Shown one piece after another: positions 1-8,792 of a stretch of DNA of 12,373 nucleotides. The position numbers and the translations under genes are program-made. This stretch comes from a bacterium (lineage in GTDB: Bacteria; JALSQH01), in NCBI GenBank assembly GCA_026985515.1, contig JALSQH010000121.1, positions 1 to 12,373 of the forward strand. The letters are read 5' to 3'. Within the stretch, counting starts at the first letter, position 1. Each line of letters opens with the position of its first letter. The notes under the pieces are model-generated. The model did not search any database and was not told where the DNA came from. It saw nothing but the letters and a program-made list of their open reading frames with translations.

Positions 1-2515
1 GATTTTTATTTTCAGGATATATTTCCTTCAAACTCCCTGTCATATACTCCACATAATCTGGAATCACATCCCTCAAAATTACCTGATGAGCTGGATGAGA
101 TCCAACATTTGTTACAACCAGGAAGTAGGTAAAAACATCTCCAGAATGTACCTCTCCAACAGTATCTGCTGAAGAATATTTGAAAAGAGAAACCTCGGGG
201 GGAACAACAAGTGTGGTAACCTGATTGGTATAAACAGTGGCAAGGTTATCTGTTATCATGTAGGCTTTATTTTTTATAACCGTTCCTGCAGGAACAGGGA
301 GAACGGAAACAGTTAATTTTGCAGTATAGTATTCCCTGCTCCCAAGATCACCCACATTCCACGCAACAGACTTCGTACTGTCAAGATAACTGCACTGGGG
401 GGAACACCCAACAAATGAAAGATTTTCACTGAGATTGTCAATTATTGTCAGATTCTGAGCCACATCACTGCTCTTGGGAGAGGTATTCGTGACAAAAATT
501 GTATATGTCATCTCCTCACCCACACCAATTGTGGGAGCAGTTACCTCTTTAGTTCCTCTAATAAAAGTTTTTGCCACGGTGAGGGAATCAACCGGGTTCA
601 TTGTAACACCAGCGTAAACGCCTCTTGCTCTGGAATAAACAGTGTAACTCTGATCAGGAAGATTGGAGGAGAAGTGGAGTGTGAAAATCACATGCATTTC
701 CTCATTGGAATTCAAAACTTCATTGAGATTCCAGGTGAGATATGTGTAATCAGCATCACTGGTAATGGCAGGATCGTAACTCTGAGTTGTGCTATCAGGA
801 TAAATTATCTCTCCACTCAGAGTAACATAACTTATCCCATTAGGGAACCATATTTTCACAGTCTCAACAGTTACAGGCAGGTAATTACCGGTGGAAATAG
901 CCGCATCAAAGGTTACATCTCCACCATATGAGGAGACACTATACTTATCAGCGTCAAGGGAAATATCAAGGATGGGAGAAATAAAACTCTGGGAGAGAGG
1001 CAAAATTGAATAACCAAGATCAAGATATGGTGTTGATGTACCTGCAACTTCAGGATCCTCACCATACACTGCAACAAAGGGATTATCAGCCACAATGTGG
1101 GTACCTGTATTATCGTTATCATTTGGATCGTAGATTTTCAGATAATCAAGGTCACCAAGGATATAGGGACCTGCGTCGGGGTTACCATCACCATCCGTAT
1201 CAATCTGATCGTAGTTACCATCGTTGTCAAGATCAACTTTTACTTCGGTACCAGGGATAGAAGCAGCCACAAAAACAGGTGAACCATTTGCAGAGAGATC
1301 CTCGCTTCCCGGTGCCCAGGATACATAAGTCTCAGATTCAAGAAGTCTGGTGGGTATGAGAGAATAACCCCAGTCATACATAACACTGGCGTAATCAAAT
1401 GCCACAACTCCCCAGAAGAGATGATCACTTCTTATTCTCACAGCGGAACCTTCAGGGATATTTTCACCTATTTCTGTTGTATAACTGGTATTCTGGTAAG
1501 ATCCGAGAGAAAATGTGTAACCATCAGGATGATTTTTATCAAAGATTGTTATATCAATGGGTGAAGAGTTGGGATTAAAGAGGTAGAGATTCGCGGGATA
1601 CTGGGAAGTACTGACAACAGGAGCAATATAATCTCTCCCCCAGACTTTTATAGGTAGAACATCGAAAAACCTCGTCTGATACTGACCAAATGAACCGGTC
1701 AGCATTGAAATCTGAATCTCTTTATTGGAAATGACCTTCATACCAGCCAGGACCCTGATTCTCTTTGAAACATCGGTGGTGTCATTCACATAACCAAGGG
1801 TGTTATAGACGTCCCCTTTATTCAGATGAATGGTTAATTGTTCATTCCCGTTATCAAGAAGAACAGTGGTATCATCCTTAAAGGTAAGAATTTCAAGTGC
1901 AACATACTTGAAGATTGAAAAATCCCCACCATTTGTGTCAAAGGTATCCTCACCGAAGGGAATAATATAGTTGTAATACCCTTCAAAGGCAGCTTCAGGG
2001 TATATCTCAAAAGCTCCACCAATATAGGTTTGATTGTGAGGCCATACGCTGTGAGCTACATCCACAGGACCACCAATGGATATAATTCTATCTCCCCCAT
2101 CATATCTCAGACTTTTTCCCCTCACCAGCGTAGGTACACTTCCATTTATAGAATCTACATTTCCACTGTTGCTTTCGAGAGACAAAATTTCTCCTCTATT
2201 CAATGTGTAAACTTCGGTAGATGGCTGGGTGGGATTGAGGGGATATTTCTCATATCCATCCTCCCAGTGGTCATATATAATCTTCTGTCCATCAAGGGTA
2301 GCCGTCAAAGTTACAACGGAGTCCAGGTAATAAGATAAATCGTCAGAGGTGTTCTCTCTGACATTTATGTAGTGAAAGAATCTCCTCAGCTGATACTCCC
2401 TTCCCACAACGATGTATTCTTCAATTCCGGCAGGAATCTTTTTTGCTGGAGTGGATGGAATCAAGACCAGACTCAAAAAAAGAAGCAAGGGAAAGAAATA
2501 TTTTATTTTTCTCAT
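1..2515 (-). CDS. Large secreted DUF11-repeat surface protein, C-terminus beyond window
   Basis: The frame is open from an ATG at 2513-2515 to the left edge, giving about 838 residues with no stop, so the C-terminus is missing. A GGGGAG ribosome-binding site lies about 7 bases before the ATG. Residues 1-24 form a Sec signal peptide (MRKIK, hydrophobic core, probable cleavage after TPA). Residues about 140-390 are beta-rich and resemble the IgGFc-binding-like region seen before DUF11 domains in bacterial surface proteins (GGPVDVAHSVWP, ISMLTGSFGQYQTRFFDVLP). Residues 428-444 carry two Asp-rich loops, DLDNDG and DTDGDG, like thrombospondin type 3 or EF-hand calcium sites. A DUF11-type Ig-like domain spans about 650-768 (VGEEMTYTIFVTN), with a Cys pair in VGCSPQC. 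A second starts near 770 (SGDVFTYFLVVTN) and is cut. Its role is probably cell-surface structure or adhesion, which is inferred from architecture only. No anchor or sorting signal is visible because the end is missing. Confidence 0.88.
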   Translation of the reverse strand, partial: MRKIKYFFPLLLFLSLVLIPSTPAKKIPAGIEEYIVVGREYQLRRFFHYINVRENTSDDLSYYLDSVVTLTATLDGQKIIYDHWEDGYEKYPLNPTQPSTEVYTLNRGEILSLESNSGNVDSINGSVPTLVRGKSLRYDGGDRIISIGGPVDVAHSVWPHNQTYIGGAFEIYPEAAFEGYYNYIIPFGEDTFDTNGGDFSIFKYVALEILTFKDDTTVLLDNGNEQLTIHLNKGDVYNTLGYVNDTTDVSKRIRVLAGMKVISNKEIQISMLTGSFGQYQTRFFDVLPIKVWGRDYIAPVVSTSQYPANLYLFNPNSSPIDITIFDKNHPDGYTFSLGSYQNTSYTTEIGENIPEGSAVRIRSDHLFWGVVAFDYASVMYDWGYSLIPTRLLESETYVSWAPGSEDLSANGSPVFVAASIPGTEVKVDLDNDGNYDQIDTDGDGNPDAGPYILGDLDYLKIYDPNDNDNTGTHIVADNPFVAVYGEDPEVAGTSTPYLDLGYSILPLSQSFISPILDISLDADKYSVSSYGGDVTFDAAISTGNYLPVTVETVKIWFPNGISYVTLSGEIIYPDSTTQSYDPAITSDADYTYLTWNLNEVLNSNEEMHVIFTLHFSSNLPDQSYTVYSRARGVYAGVTMNPVDSLTVAKTFIRGTKEVTAPTIGVGEEMTYTIFVTNTSPKSSDVAQNLTIIDNLSENLSFVGCSPQCSYLDSTKSVAWNVGDLGSREYYTAKLTVSVLPVPAGTVIKNKAYMITDNLATVYTNQVTTLVVPPEVSLFKYSSADTVGEVHSGDVFTYFLVVTNVGSHPAHQVILRDVIPDYVEYMTGSLKEIYPENKN

Positions 2516-2579
2516 CTGGATACTCCCCTTTTCTTTATTTTTGCAACAAACATACCAAACTCCCCCAGACCCTGTAATA

Positions 2580-2608
2580 ATTATACCTCACTTACAACTG
2601 TTTTTAAA
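2580..2608 (-). promoter_or_regulatory. Candidate sigma-70 promoter for the DUF11 surface protein gene
   Basis: Reading the minus strand there is a perfect TATAAT -10 box (2580-2585), a 17-base spacer and a weaker TTTAAA -35 box (2603-2608, 4 of 6 to consensus). Transcription would start near 2573, leaving a leader of about 58 nt that contains a G-rich stretch before the GGGGAG ribosome-binding site. This is a consensus match by eye, with no experimental support. Confidence 0.5.
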
Positions 2609-2631
2609 CAATTTCAATTCCTGACATTAAC

Positions 2632-2660
2632 TTGCCGAACACTCACTATAATGGTATGAT
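2632..2660 (+). promoter_or_regulatory. Candidate sigma-70 promoter for the four-gene gpsA-maeB unit
   Basis: A TTGCCG -35 box (2632-2637), a 17-base spacer and a TATGAT -10 box (2655-2660, 5 of 6) lie just before the 447-aa gene. Start of transcription would be near 2667, giving a leader of about 14 nt that holds an AAGGG ribosome-binding site before the ATG at 2681. A perfect TATAAT at 2647-2652 is an alternative -10, but its best upstream partner (CTGACA, 2621-2626) is 20 bases away, which is too far. No other promoter-sized gap exists before 8792. Confidence 0.5.
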
Positions 2661-2680
2661 AATGTAAAAGGGTAGAGCTC

Positions 2681-4024
2681 ATGAAAGGTAATGATGGAAA
2701 ATATTTAACAATCCTTGCAGAGCTTGAAAATCACTACAGAAACCTTGGAATTGGCTGGATTCATCCTGCCCTTCTCCTCAATCTACTGACCTACAGAGAA
2801 AAGGCTCTCTCCACCCTCAAAAGACTTATTCAGGAAAGCAGGGGGACAGGTCAGAAGGTGAAATTCTACATGGGGGTTTTCAAATTTCTCAGAGATACCA
2901 TCAAGATGGGGGCACCCAAGGAGATATATGAACTTAAAGAAAAAGGGGTGGAAATAAATACCCTCAATTCCTTTTCCCTTTATCTCAATATCATCAGAGT
3001 CAATGTGAAAAAGATAATTTCTTTCGCAAGATGGATCAAAACTGTTGATGAACCCGAGAGAATTGAGTTGATCCGCTTTCTTGCAAACAGAATGGATAAC
3101 CTGCTTTATGCAAAAGTTATTGAGGAAATGATCTTTTTAGAATCACAGGAGCTGCTTGAAAATATTTCCACAGTCATTAAAAAAGTTCCATGTACACCCT
3201 TTTCAGTGGTAATTTTAAGGGAATATCTGAGATCGGGACTCTCTTCAGGGTATCAGGATAAATTTCGTGAGATTCTGAAGGGTTACAGCAGGAAAGATTG
3301 TGCAATTCCTTCATATACATTCAATGAGGAGGACCTTTCCCGTTTCACTGTATATTCCACACCTCCCACCATGAGCGGGACGCAGGTTTTCCTAATTGCA
3401 CGAAAGGAGAATATGGGGAGTGTTGATCTCTTTAACCTCACAGTAACACCAAGCCTGGGAATAACAGCCTTCTCCTTTCAAGAAAATGTACCCAGTGTTC
3501 TGTACAGGGATTTTGAAGAGGATAACAGCAGAGAAATGGAAAGGGTCAAACCAGACTTCCTTGTGCAGATCCTTCAGGATTCCCTCCTCAACATGAAACT
3601 CCTTTCCCTGGAGAGGAATCCCGACTTCGCATTCTACAGGAAATTTATGGGAGAAGAGGCACTTACTCCCGCACCCTTTCAATTTTCTGATGAGGTCACT
3701 GTAACTGAAATCAATGGAAAGGGAAAAATCTTCTACAACCCATACATAAGGAAATGGATCTATACATCTCCTCTCCTTAAAAAGATTCTTGGCAATAAAG
3801 AAATCAACACTTATGAAAAATTGAAAGAGGAATTGATAATTCACAGTGATATAATTCTGGACAGCCTAAAACGTCTCACCGCCTGGGCAAGAAGTGCAGG
3901 ACTTCCAGATTATATTGAAATCCTTCATCTCTACAGACTCTCACAGGATCGGAAAAAATTTATTGAATACATGACTTCAGAAATCTGGCAGAACAGAATA
4001 AACTTTTACATGGCTTCAGGATAG
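2681..4024 (+). CDS. Uncharacterised 447-aa soluble protein, first gene of gpsA unit
   Basis: I do not recognise this protein. It starts at an ATG preceded by an AAGGG about 8 bases upstream and has no signal peptide or membrane segment, so it is probably cytoplasmic. The N-terminal half (about 1-205) reads as consecutive amphipathic helices, compatible with HEAT- or TPR-like helical repeats. A central stretch near residues 225-275 is more beta-like (GTQVFLIARKE, VDLFNLTVTPSLGITAF). The C-terminal half returns to helices. The beta segment faintly recalls a module found after HEAT repeats in some delta-proteobacterial proteins, but that is recollection, not a demonstrated match. No catalytic or metal-binding motif stands out. 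The TAG stop (4022-4024) is directly followed by the gpsA ATG, so the two are almost certainly cotranscribed and probably translationally coupled. Its function is unknown; a role near lipid or central carbon metabolism is suggested by context only. Confidence 0.85.
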   Translation: MKGNDGKYLTILAELENHYRNLGIGWIHPALLLNLLTYREKALSTLKRLIQESRGTGQKVKFYMGVFKFLRDTIKMGAPKEIYELKEKGVEINTLNSFSLYLNIIRVNVKKIISFARWIKTVDEPERIELIRFLANRMDNLLYAKVIEEMIFLESQELLENISTVIKKVPCTPFSVVILREYLRSGLSSGYQDKFREILKGYSRKDCAIPSYTFNEEDLSRFTVYSTPPTMSGTQVFLIARKENMGSVDLFNLTVTPSLGITAFSFQENVPSVLYRDFEEDNSREMERVKPDFLVQILQDSLLNMKLLSLERNPDFAFYRKFMGEEALTPAPFQFSDEVTVTEINGKGKIFYNPYIRKWIYTSPLLKKILGNKEINTYEKLKEELIIHSDIILDSLKRLTAWARSAGLPDYIEILHLYRLSQDRKKFIEYMTSEIWQNRINFYMASG

Positions 4025-5038
4025 ATGAATTTTACCGTTTCCATAATAGGTGCTGGTAGCTTCGGAACCTCTCTATCACTTCTCTTTCACAACAGAGGTC
4101 ATTCAGTTATACTGTGGGGACATGATCCTGAAAAAGTAAAAGTTATTGAAAAAAGGAGGGAAAATATCTTTTACCTTCCGGGTTTCACTCTCCCGGAAGA
4201 GATAAAGATAACTTCCTCACTTGAGGAAGCCATCTCTCACGGGGATCTGGTAATATTCGTTACACCTTCTCAGGTGTTGAGAGAAATTGTGAAAAAATCA
4301 CTTCCACACATCAAAAAAAGTTCTCTTCTGATGATTGGCAGCAAGGGAATTGAAGTTTCCACACTGATGACTCTGGATGAAGTGATAAAAGATGTGGCTG
4401 ATGAAGAAATTTGCGAGAGAACGGGGTTCTTTTCAGGACCAACTTTTGCCAGAGAAATAGCAGCAAAAATGCCAACTGCAGCTGTCGTTGCGTCAAAAAA
4501 TGAGGAAACTGCAAAGAGAATCCAGCAACTCATCTCCCATTCCTACTTCAGAGTATATACCTCTGATGATGTAAAGGGGGTTCTGCTGGGTGGAGCTTTG
4601 AAAAATGTTATAGCCATAGCGGCGGGGATAAGTGATGGGCTGGGGCTTGGATACAACAGCAGAGCCGCCCTGATAACAAGGGGGCTGGCTGAAATCACCA
4701 GGCTGGGAGTAAAGCTTGGAGCCAGACCTCTGACATTTCAGGGACTTGCAGGGGTGGGTGACCTTGTTCTCACCTGTACAGGATCTCTCAGCAGAAACAG
4801 AAGCGTGGGTCTCCGCCTGGGAAAAGGGGAAAAGATTGAAGAAATCACCAGCTCAATGAAAATGGTAGCTGAGGGGGTAAAAACGGCAAAAGCCGCCTAC
4901 GAATTATCCAGACAGCTTAAAGTGGAAATGCCGATAACAGAAGCTGTCTACAGAGTAATCTATGAAGGGATCTCTCCCACAGACGCGGTAAAACTCCTCA
5001 TGACACGAACTCTGAAACCCGAGATATATGGGTATTGA
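4025..5038 (+). CDS. gpsA: Glycerol-3-phosphate dehydrogenase [NAD(P)+]
   Basis: This cytoplasmic enzyme reduces dihydroxyacetone phosphate to sn-glycerol 3-phosphate, the backbone precursor of phospholipids. The 337-aa length is normal for the family. An N-terminal Rossmann fold is shown by GAGSFG at residues 9-14. The family signatures SKGIE (about 107-111) and SGPTFAREIA follow. The catalytic lysine is K193 in GGALKNVIAIAAG, followed by the substrate-pocket region YNSRAALITRGLAEI and the GLAGVGDLVLTCTG segment. The start codon abuts the stop of the preceding gene, with AGGA just 3 bases before it inside that gene's end, which suggests translational coupling. The last 11 bases overlap the next gene. 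The identification is firm; cofactor preference between NADH and NADPH cannot be read from the sequence. Confidence 0.97.
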   Translation: MNFTVSIIGAGSFGTSLSLLFHNRGHSVILWGHDPEKVKVIEKRRENIFYLPGFTLPEEIKITSSLEEAISHGDLVIFVTPSQVLREIVKKSLPHIKKSSLLMIGSKGIEVSTLMTLDEVIKDVADEEICERTGFFSGPTFAREIAAKMPTAAVVASKNEETAKRIQQLISHSYFRVYTSDDVKGVLLGGALKNVIAIAAGISDGLGLGYNSRAALITRGLAEITRLGVKLGARPLTFQGLAGVGDLVLTCTGSLSRNRSVGLRLGKGEKIEEITSSMKMVAEGVKTAKAAYELSRQLKVEMPITEAVYRVIYEGISPTDAVKLLMTRTLKPEIYGY

Positions 5039-6509
5039 TATGGACCTTTTTTCCGAAAGCGCCAATGTAAAAAAAATAATCAGAGAAAGGGAAAAATGGC
5101 TGGAAACTCTCAACATACCCGACAGAGAAGAAACCCTCTTTGCCATAGAACTTTTCCTGAAAAGTGTGGACAGATTTTTTAATCTGGAAAATCATCCACA
5201 AACCTCTGCGGACCCCGTGACAAGGAATTTCTCTGTAGAAGTCAGAATCATCCGTGATGTAATAAGGGATCTGAAGAGATTATTTGATGAAACCCTCGCT
5301 GCAGAGGATTCCAGTGCCTTTGTGTTCCAGAGATACATAGAAAGCAGACTTCTCCCCGATTCTGCGAGGGACAAATTTTATGAAAAATATTTGAAACAAC
5401 CCACCCCCCGAGACAGTCTCTATCTCCTCATTATCAGTTTCGAAAATATCTATGAAGTTATCAACAACATTCTGATGTTACCAAAGGTAGGTTTATCACT
5501 TTTCCAGTCTCTGGGACAGATAATCACCAGAAACATCATGATCAACAAATACTTCAATCCATTCATTTACAAGGGTTTTTCCCCACTCTACGACAAAATC
5601 ACTAATCCTGCTATCAACAGGGTGGTAAAAAACATAACAGATCCACAGCTCAAGAGGGTTGTATCAATTTTGATACTCACCTTCAACAGATTTCTCCATT
5701 ATCTCAGGTACATCAACATGGATGAAAAGTCACTGGAACTTCTCAGAAAAAACATCGTCATTTTTACCCTGATAAATTCGGAATTAAAGTCATTTCTGAT
5801 CTTTTTAGAGAAAAATGTTCCGGATATTCTCTCTGTTGACAATCCATCAGATTTCACCTCTAAAAGAGGCGAATTCCTCGATTTAGTTGATTCCATAAAC
5901 TTCCAGATAACTCTTGAAATGAGGAAAATCAATCATCAAATTTTGAAGAATTTCTGCCAGCTCACGAACATTCTCAGAATCAGAAGTGCCCTGGAAAATG
6001 CACAGGGTATCCTGAAAAACTTTTTTCAGCAGAACATAGTTCATATTCTGAAGATATTTCAGCCTGACCTGGATGGTAAAGATGTTTTCAGGGACTTTAT
6101 CTCAAGGTTAGAGGAATCCCTGAGGCTGCGGGAGGATGTTTACATTTTCATAAAAATTGTAGAAAAACTGGTTTCAGTTTTAGAAGATCCAGATGCCAGA
6201 AAAAGTGAAATCAGAGATGTAATCAGGGGACTAACTGATTTTATCGCATATTTTCAATCCCTTGCCTTCAAGTCTGTAAGGTACAGTGACCATGAGAAAT
6301 TTGTTGAGTTTTTCGACTGGTTCGCCCGACAGGAGTGGGAAGAAATTATTGAGAAAAAAGGAATCAAGCCTGAATTAATTCAATATCTCAAGGGATTTCA
6401 GATATTCCTGGAAACCGTGCTTGTTCAGATAGGCAACAGGAGCGAATTGCAGAATGTACCCTTTGAAAGGGAACAGGCAGAAATAATTTTAAAACAGTTT
6501 ATTTCCTGA
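5028..6509 (+). CDS. Uncharacterised 493-aa helical protein between gpsA and maeB
   Basis: I do not recognise a family. The protein is almost entirely predicted helix, rich in Phe, Ile, Leu, Lys and Glu, with long amphipathic segments such as RDVIRDLKRLFDET and SLRLREDVYIFIKIVEKL. There is no signal peptide. Hydrophobic stretches such as VVSILILTFNRFLHYL (near residue 210) are too interrupted by charge to be a confident membrane span, though peripheral membrane association is possible. No catalytic motif is seen. The ATG at 5028 lies inside gpsA, giving an 11-bp overlap. A second in-frame ATG at 5040 (residue 5) sits one base after the gpsA stop and is an equally good start, since neither has a strong ribosome-binding site. 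The gene ends 15 bp before maeB. The tight packing supports cotranscription and conservation as a real gene, but the function is unknown. Confidence 0.85.
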   Translation: MGIDMDLFSESANVKKIIREREKWLETLNIPDREETLFAIELFLKSVDRFFNLENHPQTSADPVTRNFSVEVRIIRDVIRDLKRLFDETLAAEDSSAFVFQRYIESRLLPDSARDKFYEKYLKQPTPRDSLYLLIISFENIYEVINNILMLPKVGLSLFQSLGQIITRNIMINKYFNPFIYKGFSPLYDKITNPAINRVVKNITDPQLKRVVSILILTFNRFLHYLRYINMDEKSLELLRKNIVIFTLINSELKSFLIFLEKNVPDILSVDNPSDFTSKRGEFLDLVDSINFQITLEMRKINHQILKNFCQLTNILRIRSALENAQGILKNFFQQNIVHILKIFQPDLDGKDVFRDFISRLEESLRLREDVYIFIKIVEKLVSVLEDPDARKSEIRDVIRGLTDFIAYFQSLAFKSVRYSDHEKFVEFFDWFARQEWEEIIEKKGIKPELIQYLKGFQIFLETVLVQIGNRSELQNVPFEREQAEIILKQFIS

Positions 6510-6513
6510 AACA

Positions 6514-6520
6514 GGGAGGG
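6514..6520 (+). promoter_or_regulatory. Strong ribosome-binding site of maeB
   Basis: GGGAGGG lies 4 bases before the maeB ATG, in the 15-bp gap after the upstream gene. It is the strongest Shine-Dalgarno match in the four-gene unit, whose inner genes rely on abutting or overlapping starts. MaeB may therefore be translated independently and at a higher level than its neighbours. Confidence 0.7.
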
Positions 6521-6524
6521 AAAG

Positions 6525-8792
6525 ATGCTTCAGGTAAAGGTGAGAAAAGAAGATGTTCTCGAATATCACTCCAAGGGGAGGAAGGGTAAACTGGAGGTGG
6601 TTCTTTCAAAACCCTGCCTTACTCAGCGTGACCTTTCAATGGCTTACACCCCAGGTGTTGCTTATGTGTGCCGTGAAATTGAAAAGAACAAGGACCTGGT
6701 TTATGAATACACCATAAAAAGCAACCTGGTCGCAGTTATAAGCAATGGGACGGCGGTTTTAGGTCTTGGGGACATCGGGCCACTTGCAGGGAAACCTGTA
6801 ATGGAGGGGAAAGCTGTTCTCTTCAAGAGGTTTGCAGATATAGATGTTTTTGACATTGAGATAGATGAGAAGGACCCGGAAAAAATGGTTCAGATTATCA
6901 GGGCCATTGCACCCACTTTCGGGGGAATTAATCTGGAAGACATAAAGGCTCCCGACTGTTTCTACATTGAGGAAAAACTGAAGGAGTCTCTTGATATCCC
7001 GGTCTTTCACGATGATCAGCATGGAACAGCCATAATAACCACCGCAGCCCTCTTTAATGCACTGGAGATTCAGGGAAAGGACATCAGAGATATAAATGTT
7101 GTAATTTCTGGAGCAGGAGCAGCTGCAATAGCCATTGCAAAAATGTTCGTTGAATCGGGAGTTAAAAAAGAAAACATCACAATGGTAGACAGTAGAGGGG
7201 TGATTTACAAAGGAAGAAAAGAGGGAATGAACAGATATAAAGAACAATTTGCAGTTGAAACAGATAAACGAACCCTCGCCGAGGCAATGGTGGGAGCCGA
7301 TGTGTTCGTTGGTGTTTCAGTCGGGGGGATCGTAACACCGGAAATGGTAAAATCAATGGCACCAAAACCCATAATTTTTGCACTGGCCAATCCAGATCCT
7401 GAGGTACCATACGATGTGGCCAAGGAAGCTGTTCCTGATGCCATTGTTGCAACGGGGAGAAGCGACTATCCAAACCAGGTAAATAACGTGCTTGGATTCC
7501 CCTTCATTTTCAGAGGAGCTCTTGATGTTCGGGCCAGAACAATTAATGAGCAGATGAAACTCGCCGCTGCCAGGGCACTGGCTGATCTGGCAAAGGAGGA
7601 TGTACCTGAAAGTGTCCTTAAAGCGTATGGAAACATAAAATTGAAGTTTGGACCAGACTACATTATACCAAAACCCTTTGACCCCAGGGTGCTCCTATGG
7701 GTGGCTCCCGCTGTAGCAAAGGCAGCAATGGAAAGTGGCGTTGCAAGGGTGGAAATCAGTGATTTCGACAGGTACAGAGAGGAACTTGAAAGGTTACTCG
7801 ATCCATCCAAGGAAATAATGAGATGGACAATAAATAAGGCAAGGAAAATTAAGAGGAAGAGGATAGTTTTTCCTGAAGGTGACAATGAAAAGATTCTCAA
7901 GGCGGTTCAGATCATAGTGGAAGAGGGAATTGCTGAACCCATACTTCTAGGAAGAAGAGGAAAGATAAAAAACATGCTGAAAGAAATGGGGCTTGAAATT
8001 GAGGACAAAGTAACCCTCATAAATCCGGAGAAGAGCGAAAAATATGATGAATACGCTCACAAACTATTTGAAATGAGATGCAGAAAAGGTATGACTCTAT
8101 CCGAAGCATACAGAATTCTGAAGGATCCAAATGTCTTTGGTGCAATGATGGTACACATGGGGGATGCAGAGGGAATTGTTACAGGTGAAAATATGTTTTA
8201 TCCAGAAGCCATAAGACCACTTCTCCAGATCATAGGAAAAGAAGAAGGCAAAAAAATTGTCGCTGGCCTTTACATGATGATCCTAAAAGACAAGATCCTC
8301 TTCTTTGCAGACACAACCATCAACATAGAACCCTCTTCAGAGGAACTGGCGGATATAGCAATCATGGCAGCTGACACGGCAAGGTGGTTCAACATAGAAC
8401 CGCATGTTGCCATGCTGAGTTTTTCAAACTTCGGAAGTAACAAACATCCCCTTGCCGCCAAGGTGAGAAAAGCTGTGGAAATAGTGCGGGAAAAGAGACC
8501 AGACATAGATATTGACGGAGAGATGCAGGTTGATCCGGCTGTGGTGGAGGAGATAAGGAAGGATATCTTCCCATTCAGCTACCTTCAGAACAATGCCAAT
8601 GTTCTGATATTTCCCGGTCTTGAAGCTGGAAACATTGCATATAAGATTCTATGGAGGCTGGGAGGAGCGGCAGCCATTGGTCCCATTCTCATAGGAATGA
8701 AAAAACCTGCCAATGTGCTTCAGCGAGGAGCTGGAGTGGATGAAATTGTGAATCTGACTGCTATCACTGTTCTGAAGATTGCTGAAGATTAA
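6525..8792 (+). CDS. maeB: Malic enzyme fused to phosphotransacetylase-like domain (MaeB type)
   Basis: This enzyme oxidatively decarboxylates malate to pyruvate with NAD(P)+ reduction, feeding anaplerosis and biosynthetic reducing power in the cytoplasm. Residues about 1-420 are the malic enzyme. They include catalytic Y41 in AYTPGVA, general-base K96 in MEGKA, metal ligands E138 and D139 in [14 protein letters not shown]164 in FHDDQHGT, and the dinucleotide motif GAGAAA at 196-201. Residues about 425-755 form a phosphate acetyl/butyryltransferase-like domain ([42 protein letters not shown]). In studied MaeB enzymes this domain does not carry out phosphotransacetylation but binds acetyl-CoA for allosteric control; the same is inferred here. 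The 755-aa length matches E. coli MaeB closely, and no key residue appears missing. The gene has a strong ribosome-binding site, and its TAA overlaps the ssb stop on the other strand. Cofactor preference is not determinable by eye. Confidence 0.96.
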   Translation: MLQVKVRKEDVLEYHSKGRKGKLEVVLSKPCLTQRDLSMAYTPGVAYVCREIEKNKDLVYEYTIKSNLVAVISNGTAVLGLGDIGPLAGKPVMEGKAVLFKRFADIDVFDIEIDEKDPEKMVQIIRAIAPTFGGINLEDIKAPDCFYIEEKLKESLDIPVFHDDQHGTAIITTAALFNALEIQGKDIRDINVVISGAGAAAIAIAKMFVESGVKKENITMVDSRGVIYKGRKEGMNRYKEQFAVETDKRTLAEAMVGADVFVGVSVGGIVTPEMVKSMAPKPIIFALANPDPEVPYDVAKEAVPDAIVATGRSDYPNQVNNVLGFPFIFRGALDVRARTINEQMKLAAARALADLAKEDVPESVLKAYGNIKLKFGPDYIIPKPFDPRVLLWVAPAVAKAAMESGVARVEISDFDRYREELERLLDPSKEIMRWTINKARKIKRKRIVFPEGDNEKILKAVQIIVEEGIAEPILLGRRGKIKNMLKEMGLEIEDKVTLINPEKSEKYDEYAHKLFEMRCRKGMTLSEAYRILKDPNVFGAMMVHMGDAEGIVTGENMFYPEAIRPLLQIIGKEEGKKIVAGLYMMILKDKILFFADTTINIEPSSEELADIAIMAADTARWFNIEPHVAMLSFSNFGSNKHPLAAKVRKAVEIVREKRPDIDIDGEMQVDPAVVEEIRKDIFPFSYLQNNANVLIFPGLEAGNIAYKILWRLGGAAAIGPILIGMKKPANVLQRGAGVDEIVNLTAITVLKIAED

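Noticed and set aside
674-931. Plus-strand ORF of 85 codons, and similar ones at 1006-1260, 2030-2338 and 2372-2659
   Set aside because: All lie antisense to the long open minus-strand frame of the DUF11 surface protein, which has a signal peptide and recognisable domains; the small ORFs have low-complexity, non-protein-like composition and no good ribosome-binding sites.
2647-2652. Perfect TATAAT on the plus strand as the main -10 box
   Set aside because: The hexamer at 17 bp spacing (ACATTA) is not a -35, and CTGACA is 20 bp away; TATGAT at 2655 with TTGCCG at 17 bp is the better pair. It remains an alternative.
3392-3844. Minus-strand ORF of 150 codons inside the 447-aa gene
   Set aside because: It is a shadow of the plus-strand gene: no ribosome-binding site, no family resemblance, and the plus-strand frame fits the operon exactly.
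6759-7247. Minus-strand ORF of 162 codons inside maeB
   Set aside because: It lies antisense to the conserved malic enzyme domain, is Cys/Ser/Phe-rich in the manner of shadow frames, and has no recognisable motif.
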